DNA of 64,000 nt, from assembly GCA_947177165.1 (NCBI GenBank), contig CAMWTP010000031.1:1-64000 (forward strand), read 5' to 3'. The notes under the pieces are model-generated. The model did no database searches. It saw only the letters and a list, made by a program, of their open reading frames with translations, and had not been told where the DNA came from. Origin of the DNA: an uncultured Lachnospiraceae bacterium (GTDB lineage: Bacteria > Bacillota > Clostridia > Lachnospirales > Lachnospiraceae). Positions 33,974 through 42,911 of this stretch are shown piece after piece; position 1 is the stretch's first letter; the number at the start of each line of letters is the position of its first letter. The position numbers and the translations under genes are program-made.

Positions 33974-36421
33974 ATGGAAACAATCAATGACACGCTGACC
34001 ATACCAATAAACGATGCGCGCTTTCATCTGGGTGACGCCCCCGATGCATGGCAGGCATGGTTTCAGGACGATGCCTGGGAATCCGTATCGCTTCCCCACG
34101 ACTGGTCCGTACATATGCCCTTTTCAAAGGACTACTCGAGCGGAACGGGCTATCTCGCAGGCGGCATAGGCTGGTACCGCATCCACATTACCCCCGATGA
34201 AGCGTGGAAAGGAAAACATATCCGCATCCACTTTGACAGCATCTACAAAAACAGCCGCGTCTGGTGCAATTCCACCTACCTCGGTGAACGGCCAAACGGC
34301 TATATCTCTTTTGGTTATGATGTGTCTGACTGTTTCCGTTTTGATGCCGACAATATCATCAGCGTGTATGTCGACAGGCGCGAGCTGTCCGACTCGCGCT
34401 GGTTTACAGGCTCCGGCATCACAGGACGGGTTACACTGACTGTCTCGGAGAATATTTATCCTGTCGACAACGGTATCTTTTTTCACACGCCGAAAGTCAA
34501 TGAAAACAGCTCGGACTTCGAGATTGTCAACGAGATTGTCAACGCAACGGACAAGAGCAGTCTGATCACCGTCACCAATGTCATCTTTGACGATGAGGGA
34601 AAACTTGTGGGGGAAGCTGTGTCGCAGACAACCATCATGAAACATGCCGCCATGCAGGTTATCAACACGGGAACAATACAGGACCCCAAACTCTGGTCGC
34701 CTGAAAATCCGAACCTGTACACAGTCAGGACGTATATCTCCTATCAGAAAGCCTATCAGGTTCACGAAATGAAGGTCGGAATCCGCAGTTTCCGCTTTCA
34801 CCCTGACAGGGGCTTTTTCCTCAACGGGAGACCCTACAAGTTCAAGGGCGTCTGTCTGCACCACGACGCAGGGTGCCTCGGCGCTGCTGTTCCCTACGAG
34901 GTGTGGTGCCGCAGACTTATCACGCTCAAGAAAATGGGTTGCAACGCAATCCGCATGAGCCACAATCCACATATGCCTGAACTGTATACCCTGTGTGATA
35001 TCCTTGGCTTTTTCGTGATGGACGAGGCGTTTGACGAGTGGGAAGGGCCGAAAAACAAATGGTGGCAGGGACACAATGTCTACCCTCCCAGACATCAGGG
35101 CTACTACACCGACTTTCCTGTATGGCACGAGCGCGATCTCACAGATATGATTCTGCGCGACCGCAATCATCCGAGTGTTATCTTGTGGAGCATTGGCAAT
35201 GAGATTGACTACCCCAACGATCCCTACTGCCATCCAGGCTTTGTATCCATGTCAGGCAGCTGTGTTACGGGCAACAATGATGCCAACAAACCGGAGGCGG
35301 AGCGCATGTACAATCCCGCACGTCCAAACGCTGAACGGCTTGCGGTGCTTGCAGAACGGCTGTGTAATATCGTAAAGAAAGCAGACGCCACACATCCTGT
35401 GACACTCGCCGCCGCTTTTCCAGAACTCTCCGCAAAGCTAGGCTTTATCGACGCAGTCGACGTCGCCGGCTACAATTACAGGGAAAATCTGTATGCCGAA
35501 CACCATACTGCCTTTCCCGATAAACCATTTCTCGGAAGTGAAAACGGACATTGTCTCAAGGACTGGCGCGCTGTGACAGACAATGAATACATCTCTGGCC
35601 AGTTTTTGTGGACGGGCATTGACTATCTCGGCGAAGCGCACGGCTGGCCTATCCATGGTTCCGGTGCAGGATTGATCACACTGGCAGGATTTGAAAAACC
35701 GGGATACTACCGCAGACAGAGTTTCTGGTCAGACGAACCCATGATACATCTGACCTCCATACGAAAAAGTGACAACTGTGTCACTTCCTGGGGGGAAACC
35801 GCAGAAGACGCCTACGCATGTGAATTTGCTGCGTCCGGCGAAAGCTGGAACTACTGCACAGGGGAAATGATAACCGTCAAATGCTACACAAACTTAAAGT
35901 CCGTCGAGCTGTTCCTGAACAACAAAAGTCTTGGCATTTACGAGAAGGACCATGACAAGGACTGCATTATCACAGCGGTCAGATTTGAGCCGGGAACATT
36001 GACGGCAATAGGCTCTGAAAATGACATCCGTGTCAGTCACAGCCTGTACACAGCTTCTGCCCCATGTCAGATGACTATACAGGAATACAGGCTGAATAAA
36101 GAAGCGCATGATATCATCACCAGCGCAGTTGGTTACGGCAATCCTGTACATCAGCTTGAAGTTACTATGCTGGACGGAAACGGCCGGCGCGTATATCATG
36201 ACTCTACTCTGCTCACCGTGACTGTCGAGAACGGAACACTGCTCGGTATCGAGAATGGCGACCTCGCTGACGTGACAGAATACACAGCCAATTACCGCAG
36301 GGCGTACAGGGGACAGCTCATGGTCTATGTGGCCGACAACGGGAATACTTCCGACACCACACCCCTGACAGTGACTGTGCGCGGGGATTTGGTGCGGACG
36401 GAAGTTATCACCCTAAGATAA
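33974..36421 (+). CDS. GH2 glycoside hydrolase (beta-galactosidase/glucuronidase family)
   Basis: This retaining glycosidase has 815 residues. The order is an N-terminal sugar-binding jelly roll (GIGWYRIHI, NSRVWCNSTYLGERPNGYISF), an immunoglobulin-like domain, and the TIM barrel from about residue 280 (FKGVCLHHDAGCLGAAVP, NAIRMSHNPH). The acid/base Glu is in LWSIGNEIDYP (about 409), the nucleophile Glu in FLGSENGHC (about 522), and beta domains follow. No signal peptide is present. ATG 33974 is 11 nt after AAAGGAG; the earlier in-frame ATG at 33953 precedes that site. It could be a beta-galactosidase or beta-glucuronidase. Confidence 0.93.
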   Translation: METINDTLTIPINDARFHLGDAPDAWQAWFQDDAWESVSLPHDWSVHMPFSKDYSSGTGYLAGGIGWYRIHITPDEAWKGKHIRIHFDSIYKNSRVWCNSTYLGERPNGYISFGYDVSDCFRFDADNIISVYVDRRELSDSRWFTGSGITGRVTLTVSENIYPVDNGIFFHTPKVNENSSDFEIVNEIVNATDKSSLITVTNVIFDDEGKLVGEAVSQTTIMKHAAMQVINTGTIQDPKLWSPENPNLYTVRTYISYQKAYQVHEMKVGIRSFRFHPDRGFFLNGRPYKFKGVCLHHDAGCLGAAVPYEVWCRRLITLKKMGCNAIRMSHNPHMPELYTLCDILGFFVMDEAFDEWEGPKNKWWQGHNVYPPRHQGYYTDFPVWHERDLTDMILRDRNHPSVILWSIGNEIDYPNDPYCHPGFVSMSGSCVTGNNDANKPEAERMYNPARPNAERLAVLAERLCNIVKKADATHPVTLAAAFPELSAKLGFIDAVDVAGYNYRENLYAEHHTAFPDKPFLGSENGHCLKDWRAVTDNEYISGQFLWTGIDYLGEAHGWPIHGSGAGLITLAGFEKPGYYRRQSFWSDEPMIHLTSIRKSDNCVTSWGETAEDAYACEFAASGESWNYCTGEMITVKCYTNLKSVELFLNNKSLGIYEKDHDKDCIITAVRFEPGTLTAIGSENDIRVSHSLYTASAPCQMTIQEYRLNKEAHDIITSAVGYGNPVHQLEVTMLDGNGRRVYHDSTLLTVTVENGTLLGIENGDLADVTEYTANYRRAYRGQLMVYVADNGNTSDTTPLTVTVRGDLVRTEVITLR

Positions 36422-36428
36422 AAAACAT

Positions 36429-36478
36429 AAAATAACATTACCATCCTGCATATTTTTGCAGTCTGGTAATGTTATTTT
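36429..36478 (+). terminator. Bidirectional intrinsic terminator
   Basis: AAAATAACATTACCA (36429-36443) pairs with TGGTAATGTTATTTT (36464-36478). It serves the GH2 gene on the plus strand and, just beyond the 26-aa frame, the end of the GTPase unit on the minus strand. Confidence 0.85.
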
Positions 36479-36488
36479 GTTCTTCTCA

Positions 36489-36569
36489 TCAACGAACACC
36501 TAAAAGCGACTTGATAACTTTTATCACGATATCCGGGCGTGATGCCAATGTCGTTAACAATTTATCCAT
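36489..36569 (-). CDS. 26-aa cationic amphipathic peptide
   Basis: A 26-codon frame opens at ATG 36569, 9 nt after a perfect AGGAGGTG. It encodes MDKLLTTLASRPDI followed by VIKVIKSLLGVR and ends 11 nt before a terminator. Five basic and two acidic residues, with Leu/Ile/Val spaced for one face, suggest an amphipathic membrane-active helix. It is the last frame of the GTPase unit. The role could be a toxin-like effector, a membrane anchor or a signal; no family was recognised. Confidence 0.65.
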   Translation of the reverse strand: MDKLLTTLASRPDIVIKVIKSLLGVR

Positions 36570-36639
36570 TCCGTTCACCTCCTTTCGCATTCTCTGGTAT
36601 CAAATCAACTATCTCTTTTTCTAAATTCAATACAACAAA

Positions 36640-37122
36640 TCAGACACGAAAGATTTTTTGAGCAGCATAGGAAAGTTTGGTTGCAGTTGCCTCATTGATA
36701 TATTCTTTTTTCTGTGAACTATTGTCAATGCCTATGTACTCATCTGCTGCATTCTTAATTTTTTCCGGGAGTTTACTCTGTTGATATATACCAATCCCGG
36801 ATGTAACTGCCAGAGGCCAAAGGACAAACATGGAAACTGCCATAACTGCACCTTTATCTACCCACTTTGATTCTCCAATCTCCATGCGGATTTCGTTTGA
36901 CGCTTTGCTGACAAACCGAACCATAATTGCCTTATCCATCCCGATAAACTGTTTCAATTTTCCACCCTTTGCCCTTGCCTGTAACACCTTATATCCGGCT
37001 TCATCCGTTATAAGCTGTGTTTCCATATTTTCAGTAGAAGATAGATAGTTCTCCACTGCTGCGATAAGACCTTCTCTTGTTTTTCCGTATTGAAGTGCGT
37101 ATGTGTAACTTGTATTTGCCAT
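36640..37122 (-). CDS. Hypothetical protein with hydrophobic segment, GTPase unit
   Basis: The product has 160 residues. A soluble N-terminal alpha/beta part (ALQYGKTREGLIAAVENYL, GGKLKQFIGMDKAIMVRFV) is followed by a single hydrophobic stretch near residues 93-112 (AVMAVSMFVLWPLAVTSGIG) and a helical tail. It might sit at the membrane. ATG 37122 follows AAAGGAG; the in-frame upstream codons lack a site. It is the fifth intact gene of the GTPase unit, upstream of the 26-aa peptide. No family was recognised. Confidence 0.75.
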   Translation of the reverse strand: MANTSYTYALQYGKTREGLIAAVENYLSSTENMETQLITDEAGYKVLQARAKGGKLKQFIGMDKAIMVRFVSKASNEIRMEIGESKWVDKGAVMAVSMFVLWPLAVTSGIGIYQQSKLPEKIKNAADEYIGIDNSSQKKEYINEATATKLSYAAQKIFRV

Positions 37123-37172
37123 AATCTCTTCTCCTTTCTGACAAACTGTTTTTTGATTACGTATAGAGCTTA

Positions 37173-37455
37173 TCACATGAATTTCAAGTTTTTTGAAAAT
37201 TGTCTCCGCTCTGTTTTATATTTGTCAGAAACTACATCAGCCAGCATCCCCATATAGGAATCATTGTCCACTAGCTTCCCTCTGAAAACAACTGATGATA
37301 CAGAAAAAATTTCCTCATCTTCCAGTTCAATCACTTTATGCAAAAAATACGACACAGTTCTAAATTGACAGTACTTTTCAAAAAACTATGCGCCGAGAGT
37401 GGCCGTTCTTCCTATCAGCTGGACAAAATAGCTGGAATCTCTACTCTACTGCAGT
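37173..37455. pseudogene. Relic of a duplicated helical-protein/XRE gene pair
   Basis: The minus frame 37173-37355 (VIELEDEEIF ... DNDSYMGMLADVV) matches the C-terminal half of the protein at 41860-42165. Immediately to the right, plus-strand 37378-37455 reads KKLCAESGRSSYQLDKIAGIS, matching the start of the XRE protein at 42415. The same divergent pair thus once existed here, and its middle is deleted. Confidence 0.8.
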
Positions 37456-38478
37456 TTATGTAAATTTTCTGATAATACGCACTGCCTCTGCTCCTCCTAA
37501 TATTATTGTGAACATGTTACTGATTGCAAGAATAATTGGAGAAGAACCCTTGGATATGATAATAAAAACTACTCCTGCAGCTGTTCCTAAAACCAGACCA
37601 ATGTCTTTATAATCTACACTTATTTTATTCTCTCGGCTTTGTCTATTGCTATTCGCAGTCTGCGACTCCATCATTTCACTTATTTTGACGGCATCCGATT
37701 TCTTTTTGCCATACACAGGCTTATTTTCCATTCCTGTAAATTCTTCCTGTCGCCGGGTCTGTTGAGATTCCGCCCGTTTCTGAATCGTACTTATGATTCC
37801 ATGTGCATTTCTAGATGTAACTATTTGAAATTGACTTTCTATAACGCTGGTTGCATTCGGCATATCTGAGCAGAAGGAAAGATTGCACTCATCCTTCATA
37901 ATGAGCATCAGACGCGCTAATATACTTTCCAGAGAATCTACCCCTAAATCCAATACTGTCTTTTTCTGCTGGTCATATAACCTCAGTACATTGCTGACGC
38001 CTTCTGCTGTCGGGAAATATACAGACTGATATTTTGCCCTAGTAGCCAATAACGAATTTGAGGTATCATCAATGCTATCATCCCACCTTAGCTCCATATA
38101 TTTTTCATATTGCTCCAACAGCATAGAGTAAGGAACGTCGAAAGCCTCCGTAATATCAGATTTTTGAATGACAAAACCAATAAAGGCATAATTTTTGCGT
38201 CTTCCATCCACCTGTGCATAACAGGGTCGCCTATTGCATTTCTTATATAAGTTTTCAATATAAATACTTACTCCGGTAACCACCACATCCTTATTACAAA
38301 ATGCAGTCCAACGGCCATCCTCCCCAGCAAGTTCAAAGTATCTGGTACTGTCCAAAATATATTTCCGTGCCCATTGAACATCAGAGTCCTTGAAATTTTC
38401 TGGTATCGTCAGTAATCCCGAACGAAAGTCGACATCCTTTGTTCGCGCATGTATAATAGGTGCCACAAATGCTTTCAT
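37456..38478 (-). CDS. GTPase-partner paralogue 1, with C-terminal membrane segments
   Basis: This 340-residue protein is clearly paralogous over its first 230 residues to the next gene upstream. Shared blocks are APIIHAR, DVQWARKYILDST (versus DIQWARSYILDST), VVVTGVSIYI, NYAFIGFVI, LLEQYEKYMELRW and SLESILARL. The C-terminus has two hydrophobic stretches (IGLVLGTAAGVVFIII and SPIILAISNMFTIILGGAEAV), so it is probably membrane-anchored. No catalytic motif was recognised. Adjacent placement with two P-loop GTPase-like genes suggests it is a partner or adaptor. Confidence 0.82.
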   Translation of the reverse strand: MKAFVAPIIHARTKDVDFRSGLLTIPENFKDSDVQWARKYILDSTRYFELAGEDGRWTAFCNKDVVVTGVSIYIENLYKKCNRRPCYAQVDGRRKNYAFIGFVIQKSDITEAFDVPYSMLLEQYEKYMELRWDDSIDDTSNSLLATRAKYQSVYFPTAEGVSNVLRLYDQQKKTVLDLGVDSLESILARLMLIMKDECNLSFCSDMPNATSVIESQFQIVTSRNAHGIISTIQKRAESQQTRRQEEFTGMENKPVYGKKKSDAVKISEMMESQTANSNRQSRENKISVDYKDIGLVLGTAAGVVFIIISKGSSPIILAISNMFTIILGGAEAVRIIRKFT

Positions 38479-38479
38479 T

Positions 38480-39445
38480 TCAACTATCCTTCCTTTCTAT
38501 TGTAAATTTAATTTCCCACCTCGCGGTGGCAGAAGGTTCTCCTATTTTGACAGTTTCCGGTGGGTTATAAGCTTCCAACATTTCTTCTATCGCTGTTTTG
38601 CCCTGCTCACTGCTTTTCATATCTTTTTTATCAGGTTTCGCTTCTTTCTTTTTAATACTCTTGGAAGAATATTTAAACCGCTTTTTTTCCTTTTCTTCTT
38701 CCTGTTTTTCTTCGGGTACTTCTAATTCTTTCACTTCTTCCAATTCGCGCTTCCGAATCACTTGCAAAACTCTATCTGCATTTTGGGAGGTAACTAATGT
38801 AAATTTGCTGCCGATAATGCTACTGGCATTCGGCATATTGGAACAAAACGCAATGCAGTTCGACCGCCGCATCTCAAATGTTACTCTGGCCAATATGCTC
38901 TCAAGAGACCCTTCATTAACGTCCAAAACATGTTTTGTCTGCCATATCACTGAAATCGGAATATTGCACAAGTCATCTGTCTCAGGAAAATCTATATCGG
39001 AATATTTTTCCCGCAGCGGTTCCAGGTAACCTCTGCTACTCTCCTCCTCCCAACGCAGATTCATATACTTTTCGTACTCTTCAAGGAGAAAGGAAAGCGG
39101 CACATCAAATGCCTTTTTAATCATTCCCTTGGGAATCACAAAACCAATAAATGCATAGTTGTCTCTATTACCATCCACTTTGGCATATTTTGTTGTTTTC
39201 CCACAAGTGCTATATAAATGCCCAATAAAAACACTGATACCTGTGACAACCACTTTATCATTACAGAAAACAGCGCGACGCCCTTCTTGTCCCGACAATT
39301 CCATACACGCTGTACTATCCAGTATGTAACTGCGTGCCCATTGTATATCAGAATCCGAGAAATCATCAGGAATCACTAACAGTCTGGAGGGGAAATCATG
39401 TTTTTCGTTCCTCGCATGAATGATTGGCGCTGCTAACATATTCAT
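38480..39445 (-). CDS. GTPase-partner paralogue 2, charged C-terminus
   Basis: This 321-residue paralogue of the neighbour downstream has the same N-terminal 230-residue domain (APIIHAR, AFCNDKVVVTGISVFI, FIGFVIPKG, FCSNMPNASSIIGSKFTLVTS). Instead of membrane segments it carries a Lys/Glu-rich coil (about 235-285) and a short C-terminal part, TARWEIKFTIERK. ATG 39445 follows GAGGTG; a longer frame would overlap the GTPase gene. One soluble and one membrane-bound paralogue suggests related but distinct positions in a complex. Confidence 0.82.
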   Translation of the reverse strand: MNMLAAPIIHARNEKHDFPSRLLVIPDDFSDSDIQWARSYILDSTACMELSGQEGRRAVFCNDKVVVTGISVFIGHLYSTCGKTTKYAKVDGNRDNYAFIGFVIPKGMIKKAFDVPLSFLLEEYEKYMNLRWEEESSRGYLEPLREKYSDIDFPETDDLCNIPISVIWQTKHVLDVNEGSLESILARVTFEMRRSNCIAFCSNMPNASSIIGSKFTLVTSQNADRVLQVIRKRELEEVKELEVPEEKQEEEKEKKRFKYSSKSIKKKEAKPDKKDMKSSEQGKTAIEEMLEAYNPPETVKIGEPSATARWEIKFTIERKDS

Positions 39446-39474
39446 CTTAATCACCTCATTTCCTGACAGATTAT

Positions 39475-40473
39475 TTACTTGATGCATAAATAATCCTGAA
39501 AATATTTACGCAAAGGCTTTTTAACTCCATTTACATACAGGCATTTATCTTCTTCAAAGAGTTCCAGCAACCGGATTGCATCTCTTGAAAACTTAGATAT
39601 TACTTTATCCATAGCATCAATATTGTTCCGTAATTCTTCCAGTTTTTTAGGATTAATTATCCTGCCCCAGATGTTATCTTTTTTTTCCAATAACTGGTTA
39701 TTGTTGCTTTTTATCAAACGAGCCTGTTCAACATATTTACAAAGCATGGACAAAACCGCATACGCTATGGGCTGTTCAATATTTTCCGGATCTGCGTCCC
39801 CGCCATTTTCGATATCCACACCCAATGTCACGGCTGTTACCATTACGATGCGTCTGTCTTCTCCGTTTTCACCATATACCGCCTCAAAATTATCTCTGAT
39901 GATTTCTCCGATATAATCTATCCACTTGTCTTTAATCAAATCACTTTTGGACACAATAATGGCAATCGGCGGAAGTGTTACATTCTCTCTCCCGATCTGG
40001 CTAAGCTTTTGTATTGCTACCAAATCACCATTTCTTTTTAGATTCTGCTTGACTTTCTTTTTATATTCAGAAACATTATCCGCCTCAACAGCGAAAGATT
40101 GCCCATTGACAAGAAGCAACAGGCAGGAAGACTGTGCCAACTGATTCTTAATTTCGTCAATTAACCCATATCCCGGATCTATCAGTGCACCACCGGGATA
40201 ATCCAGCCATTCAAACTCAATAATTTTATCAAAACTATGGCACAACGCAAAGGAATAACTCCTCTTTTCATCAGTTGGTACCGGCCAGTTCCTCTTATTC
40301 CCATCGCTGATATTTTCCCATAAAGTCTGTAAATAATAATCCTGATCCGAATCCGATTCTATCAGGGAAAAATTCTTAATCCCATAACTCATAGTGTCAT
40401 ACATTCCCGCAAGATAACATGTTTTTCCTGATGCCTTAAATCCGATTACTGTTACTTTGTCCATATCTGCCAT
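39475..40473 (-). CDS. P-loop GTPase-like protein (DO-GTPase type), 332 aa
   Basis: This TRAFAC-like nucleotide-binding protein resembles the double-GTPase (DO-GTPase) families described in bacterial conflict systems. G1 is VIGFKASGKTC (11-18), the G3-like motif is EWLDYPGG near residue 90 (DxxG), and the G4-like motif is IVSKSD near 175. A C-terminal helical region (LEELRNNIDAMDKVISKFSRD) follows. It is 45 nt behind a second GTPase-like gene with which it shares G1 and the WLDYxGG motif. The family label rests on motifs only. Confidence 0.8.
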   Translation of the reverse strand: MADMDKVTVIGFKASGKTCYLAGMYDTMSYGIKNFSLIESDSDQDYYLQTLWENISDGNKRNWPVPTDEKRSYSFALCHSFDKIIEFEWLDYPGGALIDPGYGLIDEIKNQLAQSSCLLLLVNGQSFAVEADNVSEYKKKVKQNLKRNGDLVAIQKLSQIGRENVTLPPIAIIVSKSDLIKDKWIDYIGEIIRDNFEAVYGENGEDRRIVMVTAVTLGVDIENGGDADPENIEQPIAYAVLSMLCKYVEQARLIKSNNNQLLEKKDNIWGRIINPKKLEELRNNIDAMDKVISKFSRDAIRLLELFEEDKCLYVNGVKKPLRKYFQDYLCIK

Positions 40474-40518
40474 ATCGCAATTCCTCCTTATCCCATGACA
40501 ATAAAGTTTTATACATTC

Positions 40519-41826
40519 TTATAATGAACCAAAGCGGGAACGACGACTTTCCTGCTTTTTGCACTCTCCAGTTGTCAAAGATGGTATAACCACCTGATAT
40601 TCCTGCCTGTACTGATTCAATTTTTCAAAGGGTGTTTCCAGTTGTTTATAGATTTCCAGTTGTTTCTGCATTTCTTTTAGTGTGGCGTCTGCAATCTCCC
40701 CGTTCGTCTGAAGACCAAAAAGCCTGCTTATTGTCCAGTCTATGATTCCTCGTTTATTGTTGTATTCCTGGAATTTCTCTTGTTGTGCCTGAATCCCATA
40801 CACCAAACTCAGGCATTGGATATACAATCCGCTGTGCAGGATATCAATTAATGGCAGATCAACATTCACGAATCCTTGGAACGTACATGATACTGGCACT
40901 ATCCTGAAATAAATATTCCCTTTTTCGGAGACGCTTCCTCTAAACTGCTCTAGTGGTCTGCACACTTCGTCATAAGGAGCCGAATCGCCAACAAGATCAT
41001 ACTTTGTAAGCACGATAATTACATTAAAAAATCGTTCCTCATTCATTAGTTTATTTGAGATGAGATACAGGATGCGCCTAAACTGGGTAATTGATTTCTG
41101 ATTATGCAATAACGCAGGCGCTTCTATGAACAACATAATTGCATCCGCATCGTCCATATCATTTTGAAGCTGCTCTGACTTCGACTCATTGATAACACCG
41201 CCATAGTAATCCAGCCATTCAAAGGACAGTACCTGTTGCTGGTAATAGTATAAATCAAAGTTAAACGAACCTCTTTTGTCCGTTGGTGCCGGGTAACCTC
41301 CCCGTTGAATGGATGTATACAATTGATTAAGCTGCATATCCGTATCTTCGTCCGCATGAACATAAAAACCAAACTTTCCTCCTTTCAATAATCCGTACGA
41401 ACTGGCCATATATGTTGTTTTCCCGGAATCTTTATTTCCTATCATAAGTATTTTGGTCTTGGCACTCATACGCTTTCCTCCTATAAGCCACTTAACCGCT
41501 TTTTCCTTTTTTTGTGCAAATTCTTCTAACCCCTTATCTGTAAGCCCAGACATGAATTCATGCCATGTATCCTCCTCCACAAGTTCCCATTCCCGGTTTA
41601 CTCCTCGTATGTAAAATGCTGATTTTTCTCCATATGACAGCTGGATATCATATGGAGACCCAACAATTCCCTGCAAAAATGCGCCAACTCCAAACATTTT
41701 TCCTGCAAGTTGTATCGGAGCCATCATCATTCCCGTTATTCCGATCTGGCATTGAGCGCTGTCATCTGACACATCACATTCAAGCCCATACGCCTTGCAG
41801 AGTTTCTTTTTTTCAATTGATTCCAT
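40519..41826 (-). CDS. P-loop GTPase-like protein (DO-GTPase type), 435 aa
   Basis: This is the second GTPase-like protein of the unit. A 120-residue N-terminal extension, rich in Gly and Met (ITGMMMAPIQLAGKMFGVGAFLQG), could contact a membrane or partner. The GTPase core follows: G1 MIGNKDSGKTTY (129-139), the G3-like SFEWLDYYGG (201-210) and G4 TKYD (274-277). A helical C-terminus rich in Gln and Glu ends the protein. It lies between the 101-aa helical protein and the 332-aa GTPase-like gene. Tandem GTPases with different N-termini suggest a heterodimer or a regulatory pair. Confidence 0.8.
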   Translation of the reverse strand: MESIEKKKLCKAYGLECDVSDDSAQCQIGITGMMMAPIQLAGKMFGVGAFLQGIVGSPYDIQLSYGEKSAFYIRGVNREWELVEEDTWHEFMSGLTDKGLEEFAQKKEKAVKWLIGGKRMSAKTKILMIGNKDSGKTTYMASSYGLLKGGKFGFYVHADEDTDMQLNQLYTSIQRGGYPAPTDKRGSFNFDLYYYQQQVLSFEWLDYYGGVINESKSEQLQNDMDDADAIMLFIEAPALLHNQKSITQFRRILYLISNKLMNEERFFNVIIVLTKYDLVGDSAPYDEVCRPLEQFRGSVSEKGNIYFRIVPVSCTFQGFVNVDLPLIDILHSGLYIQCLSLVYGIQAQQEKFQEYNNKRGIIDWTISRLFGLQTNGEIADATLKEMQKQLEIYKQLETPFEKLNQYRQEYQVVIPSLTTGECKKQESRRSRFGSL

Positions 41827-41859
41827 AGCATTCTCCTTTCATAAATATGTCCACTACCC

Positions 41860-42165
41860 TCATCTGCATTGGCGCAGATATCTTTTCAGCCGCTCTCGAA
41901 CCTGTCGGTCATCTGTTTTCAGATAATCAGCCAGCATCCCCATATAGGATGCATTGTCCACTGGTACATTTCCCTCCGAAAACAACTGATGATACAGAAA
42001 AAAGCTCTCCTCATCCTCAAGTTCAATCGCCTTACGCAAAAAGATGCGACACAGTTCTAAGTTGACAGTACTTTTTTCTTCTGTCAGAAGCAGGGCCAGC
42101 TGCCGCCACGCAGCAGCTTCTCCGCCAAATGCCTGAATTAGTAATTTTTTTTCTCGTTTTTCCAT
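41860..42165 (-). CDS. Small helical (TPR-like) protein, GTPase unit
   Basis: This 101-residue all-helical protein has AFGGEAAAWRQLALLLTEE, LCRIFLRKAIELEDEESFFLYHQLFSEG and YMGMLADYLKTDD, which look like short TPR/Sel1-type helical pairs. ATG 42165 follows GGAGGG at about 10 nt. It diverges from the XRE gene and leads into the GTPase genes. A decayed copy of its C-terminal half lies at 37173-37355. Confidence 0.75.
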   Translation of the reverse strand: MEKREKKLLIQAFGGEAAAWRQLALLLTEEKSTVNLELCRIFLRKAIELEDEESFFLYHQLFSEGNVPVDNASYMGMLADYLKTDDRQVRERLKRYLRQCR

Positions 42166-42194
42166 AACCACACGCCCTCCTGCAGCAGCGCAGC

Positions 42195-42281
42195 CTAACC
42201 GGCACACTCACATATCGATTTCAGAAAATCTGTCCGCACGGCTGCATCTTCCAAACCATATTCAAAATATGCTCTTTGCAT
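42195..42281 (-). CDS. Possible 28-aa leader peptide/small protein
   Basis: ATG 42281 follows GAGGAG at 6 nt and opens MQRAYFEYGLEDAAV ... SICECAG, ending 29 nt before the 101-aa protein. It is the first frame of the GTPase unit. It might be a true small protein or a translational leader. Confidence 0.4.
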   Translation of the reverse strand: MQRAYFEYGLEDAAVRTDFLKSICECAG

Positions 42282-42352
42282 CTTATCTCCTCTGTAATCA
42301 ATATTTGCCAAGGTAATGTATTTCCGACATATTTACTACGATTATCAACCAC

Positions 42353-42395
42353 TTCTAAGATTCGTATTTATTGGATATAATAATACGTAAATACG
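42353..42395 (+). promoter_or_regulatory. XRE gene promoter with putative operator
   Basis: A perfect TATAAT (42376-42381) with a weak TTCTAA (42353-42358) lies 34 nt ahead of the XRE start. The inverted arms CGTATTTA (42363-42370) and TAAATACG (42388-42395) bracket the -10, an arrangement that suits autorepression and control of the divergent GTPase unit. Confidence 0.6.
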
Positions 42396-42414
42396 TTATG
42401 GAGGATATGACAAT

Positions 42415-42738
42415 ATGACAGACAGAAATCCTATTCTACACATCAAAGAACTATGCGCCGAGAGAGGCTGGTCTTACTATCAGCTGGCCAAATCCGCCGG
42501 AATTCCCTACTCTACGCTGAGCACTCTTTTAAACAGTACCAATCTGCCCTCTTTGACTACACTGGAAAAAATCTGCTCCGGCTTTGGAATCTCCCTTGCA
42601 GACTTCTTTGACCCTGGGCGAGACCTGCGTTTCATGTCCGATGATCAGATCGAATGCATTTCCATTTTTAATGCACTCCCTGATGAAAAGAAGCAGCTGG
42701 CCATCGCCTACATGAAAGGCCTGAAAGGGGAAACCTGA
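42415..42738 (+). CDS. XRE family HTH transcriptional regulator
   Basis: This 107-residue regulator has a single Cro/C1-type helix-turn-helix (residues about 8-66: IKELCAERGWSYYQLAKSAG, IPYSTLSTLLNSTNLPSLTTLEKICSGFGISLADFF). A short C-terminal tail (LPDEKKQLAIAYMKGL) is typical of small Clostridia regulators. It is the only plus-strand gene in the 36.5-54 kb island, divergent from the GTPase unit. Its promoter contains an inverted repeat around the -10. It is the obvious candidate controller of unit B. Confidence 0.9.
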   Translation: MTDRNPILHIKELCAERGWSYYQLAKSAGIPYSTLSTLLNSTNLPSLTTLEKICSGFGISLADFFDPGRDLRFMSDDQIECISIFNALPDEKKQLAIAYMKGLKGET

Positions 42739-42911
42739 CTCCGTCTTGCTTTGCACATCATCACTATAACAAAAAGGCCTTCCAGTTCTTGAAATATGTT
42801 TCCGCGGGAATCTTTGTTTTGAACGATGCCCTTTTCCGCTTTCTGCTGCTATTTCTCATTATATCGAATTTTCGTTATACTCGCAACGTTTTTATGCATT
42901 TTCTTTAAAAA

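Noticed and set aside
34124-35233. Long 369-codon frame on the minus strand
   Set aside because: Exactly antisense to the GH2 barrel, no ribosome site, amino-acid composition typical of a shadow frame.
42415-42738. XRE protein as the antitoxin of a HigBA-type pair
   Set aside because: No small RelE/HigB-like toxin gene is adjacent; the divergent partner is a helical protein in a GTPase unit.
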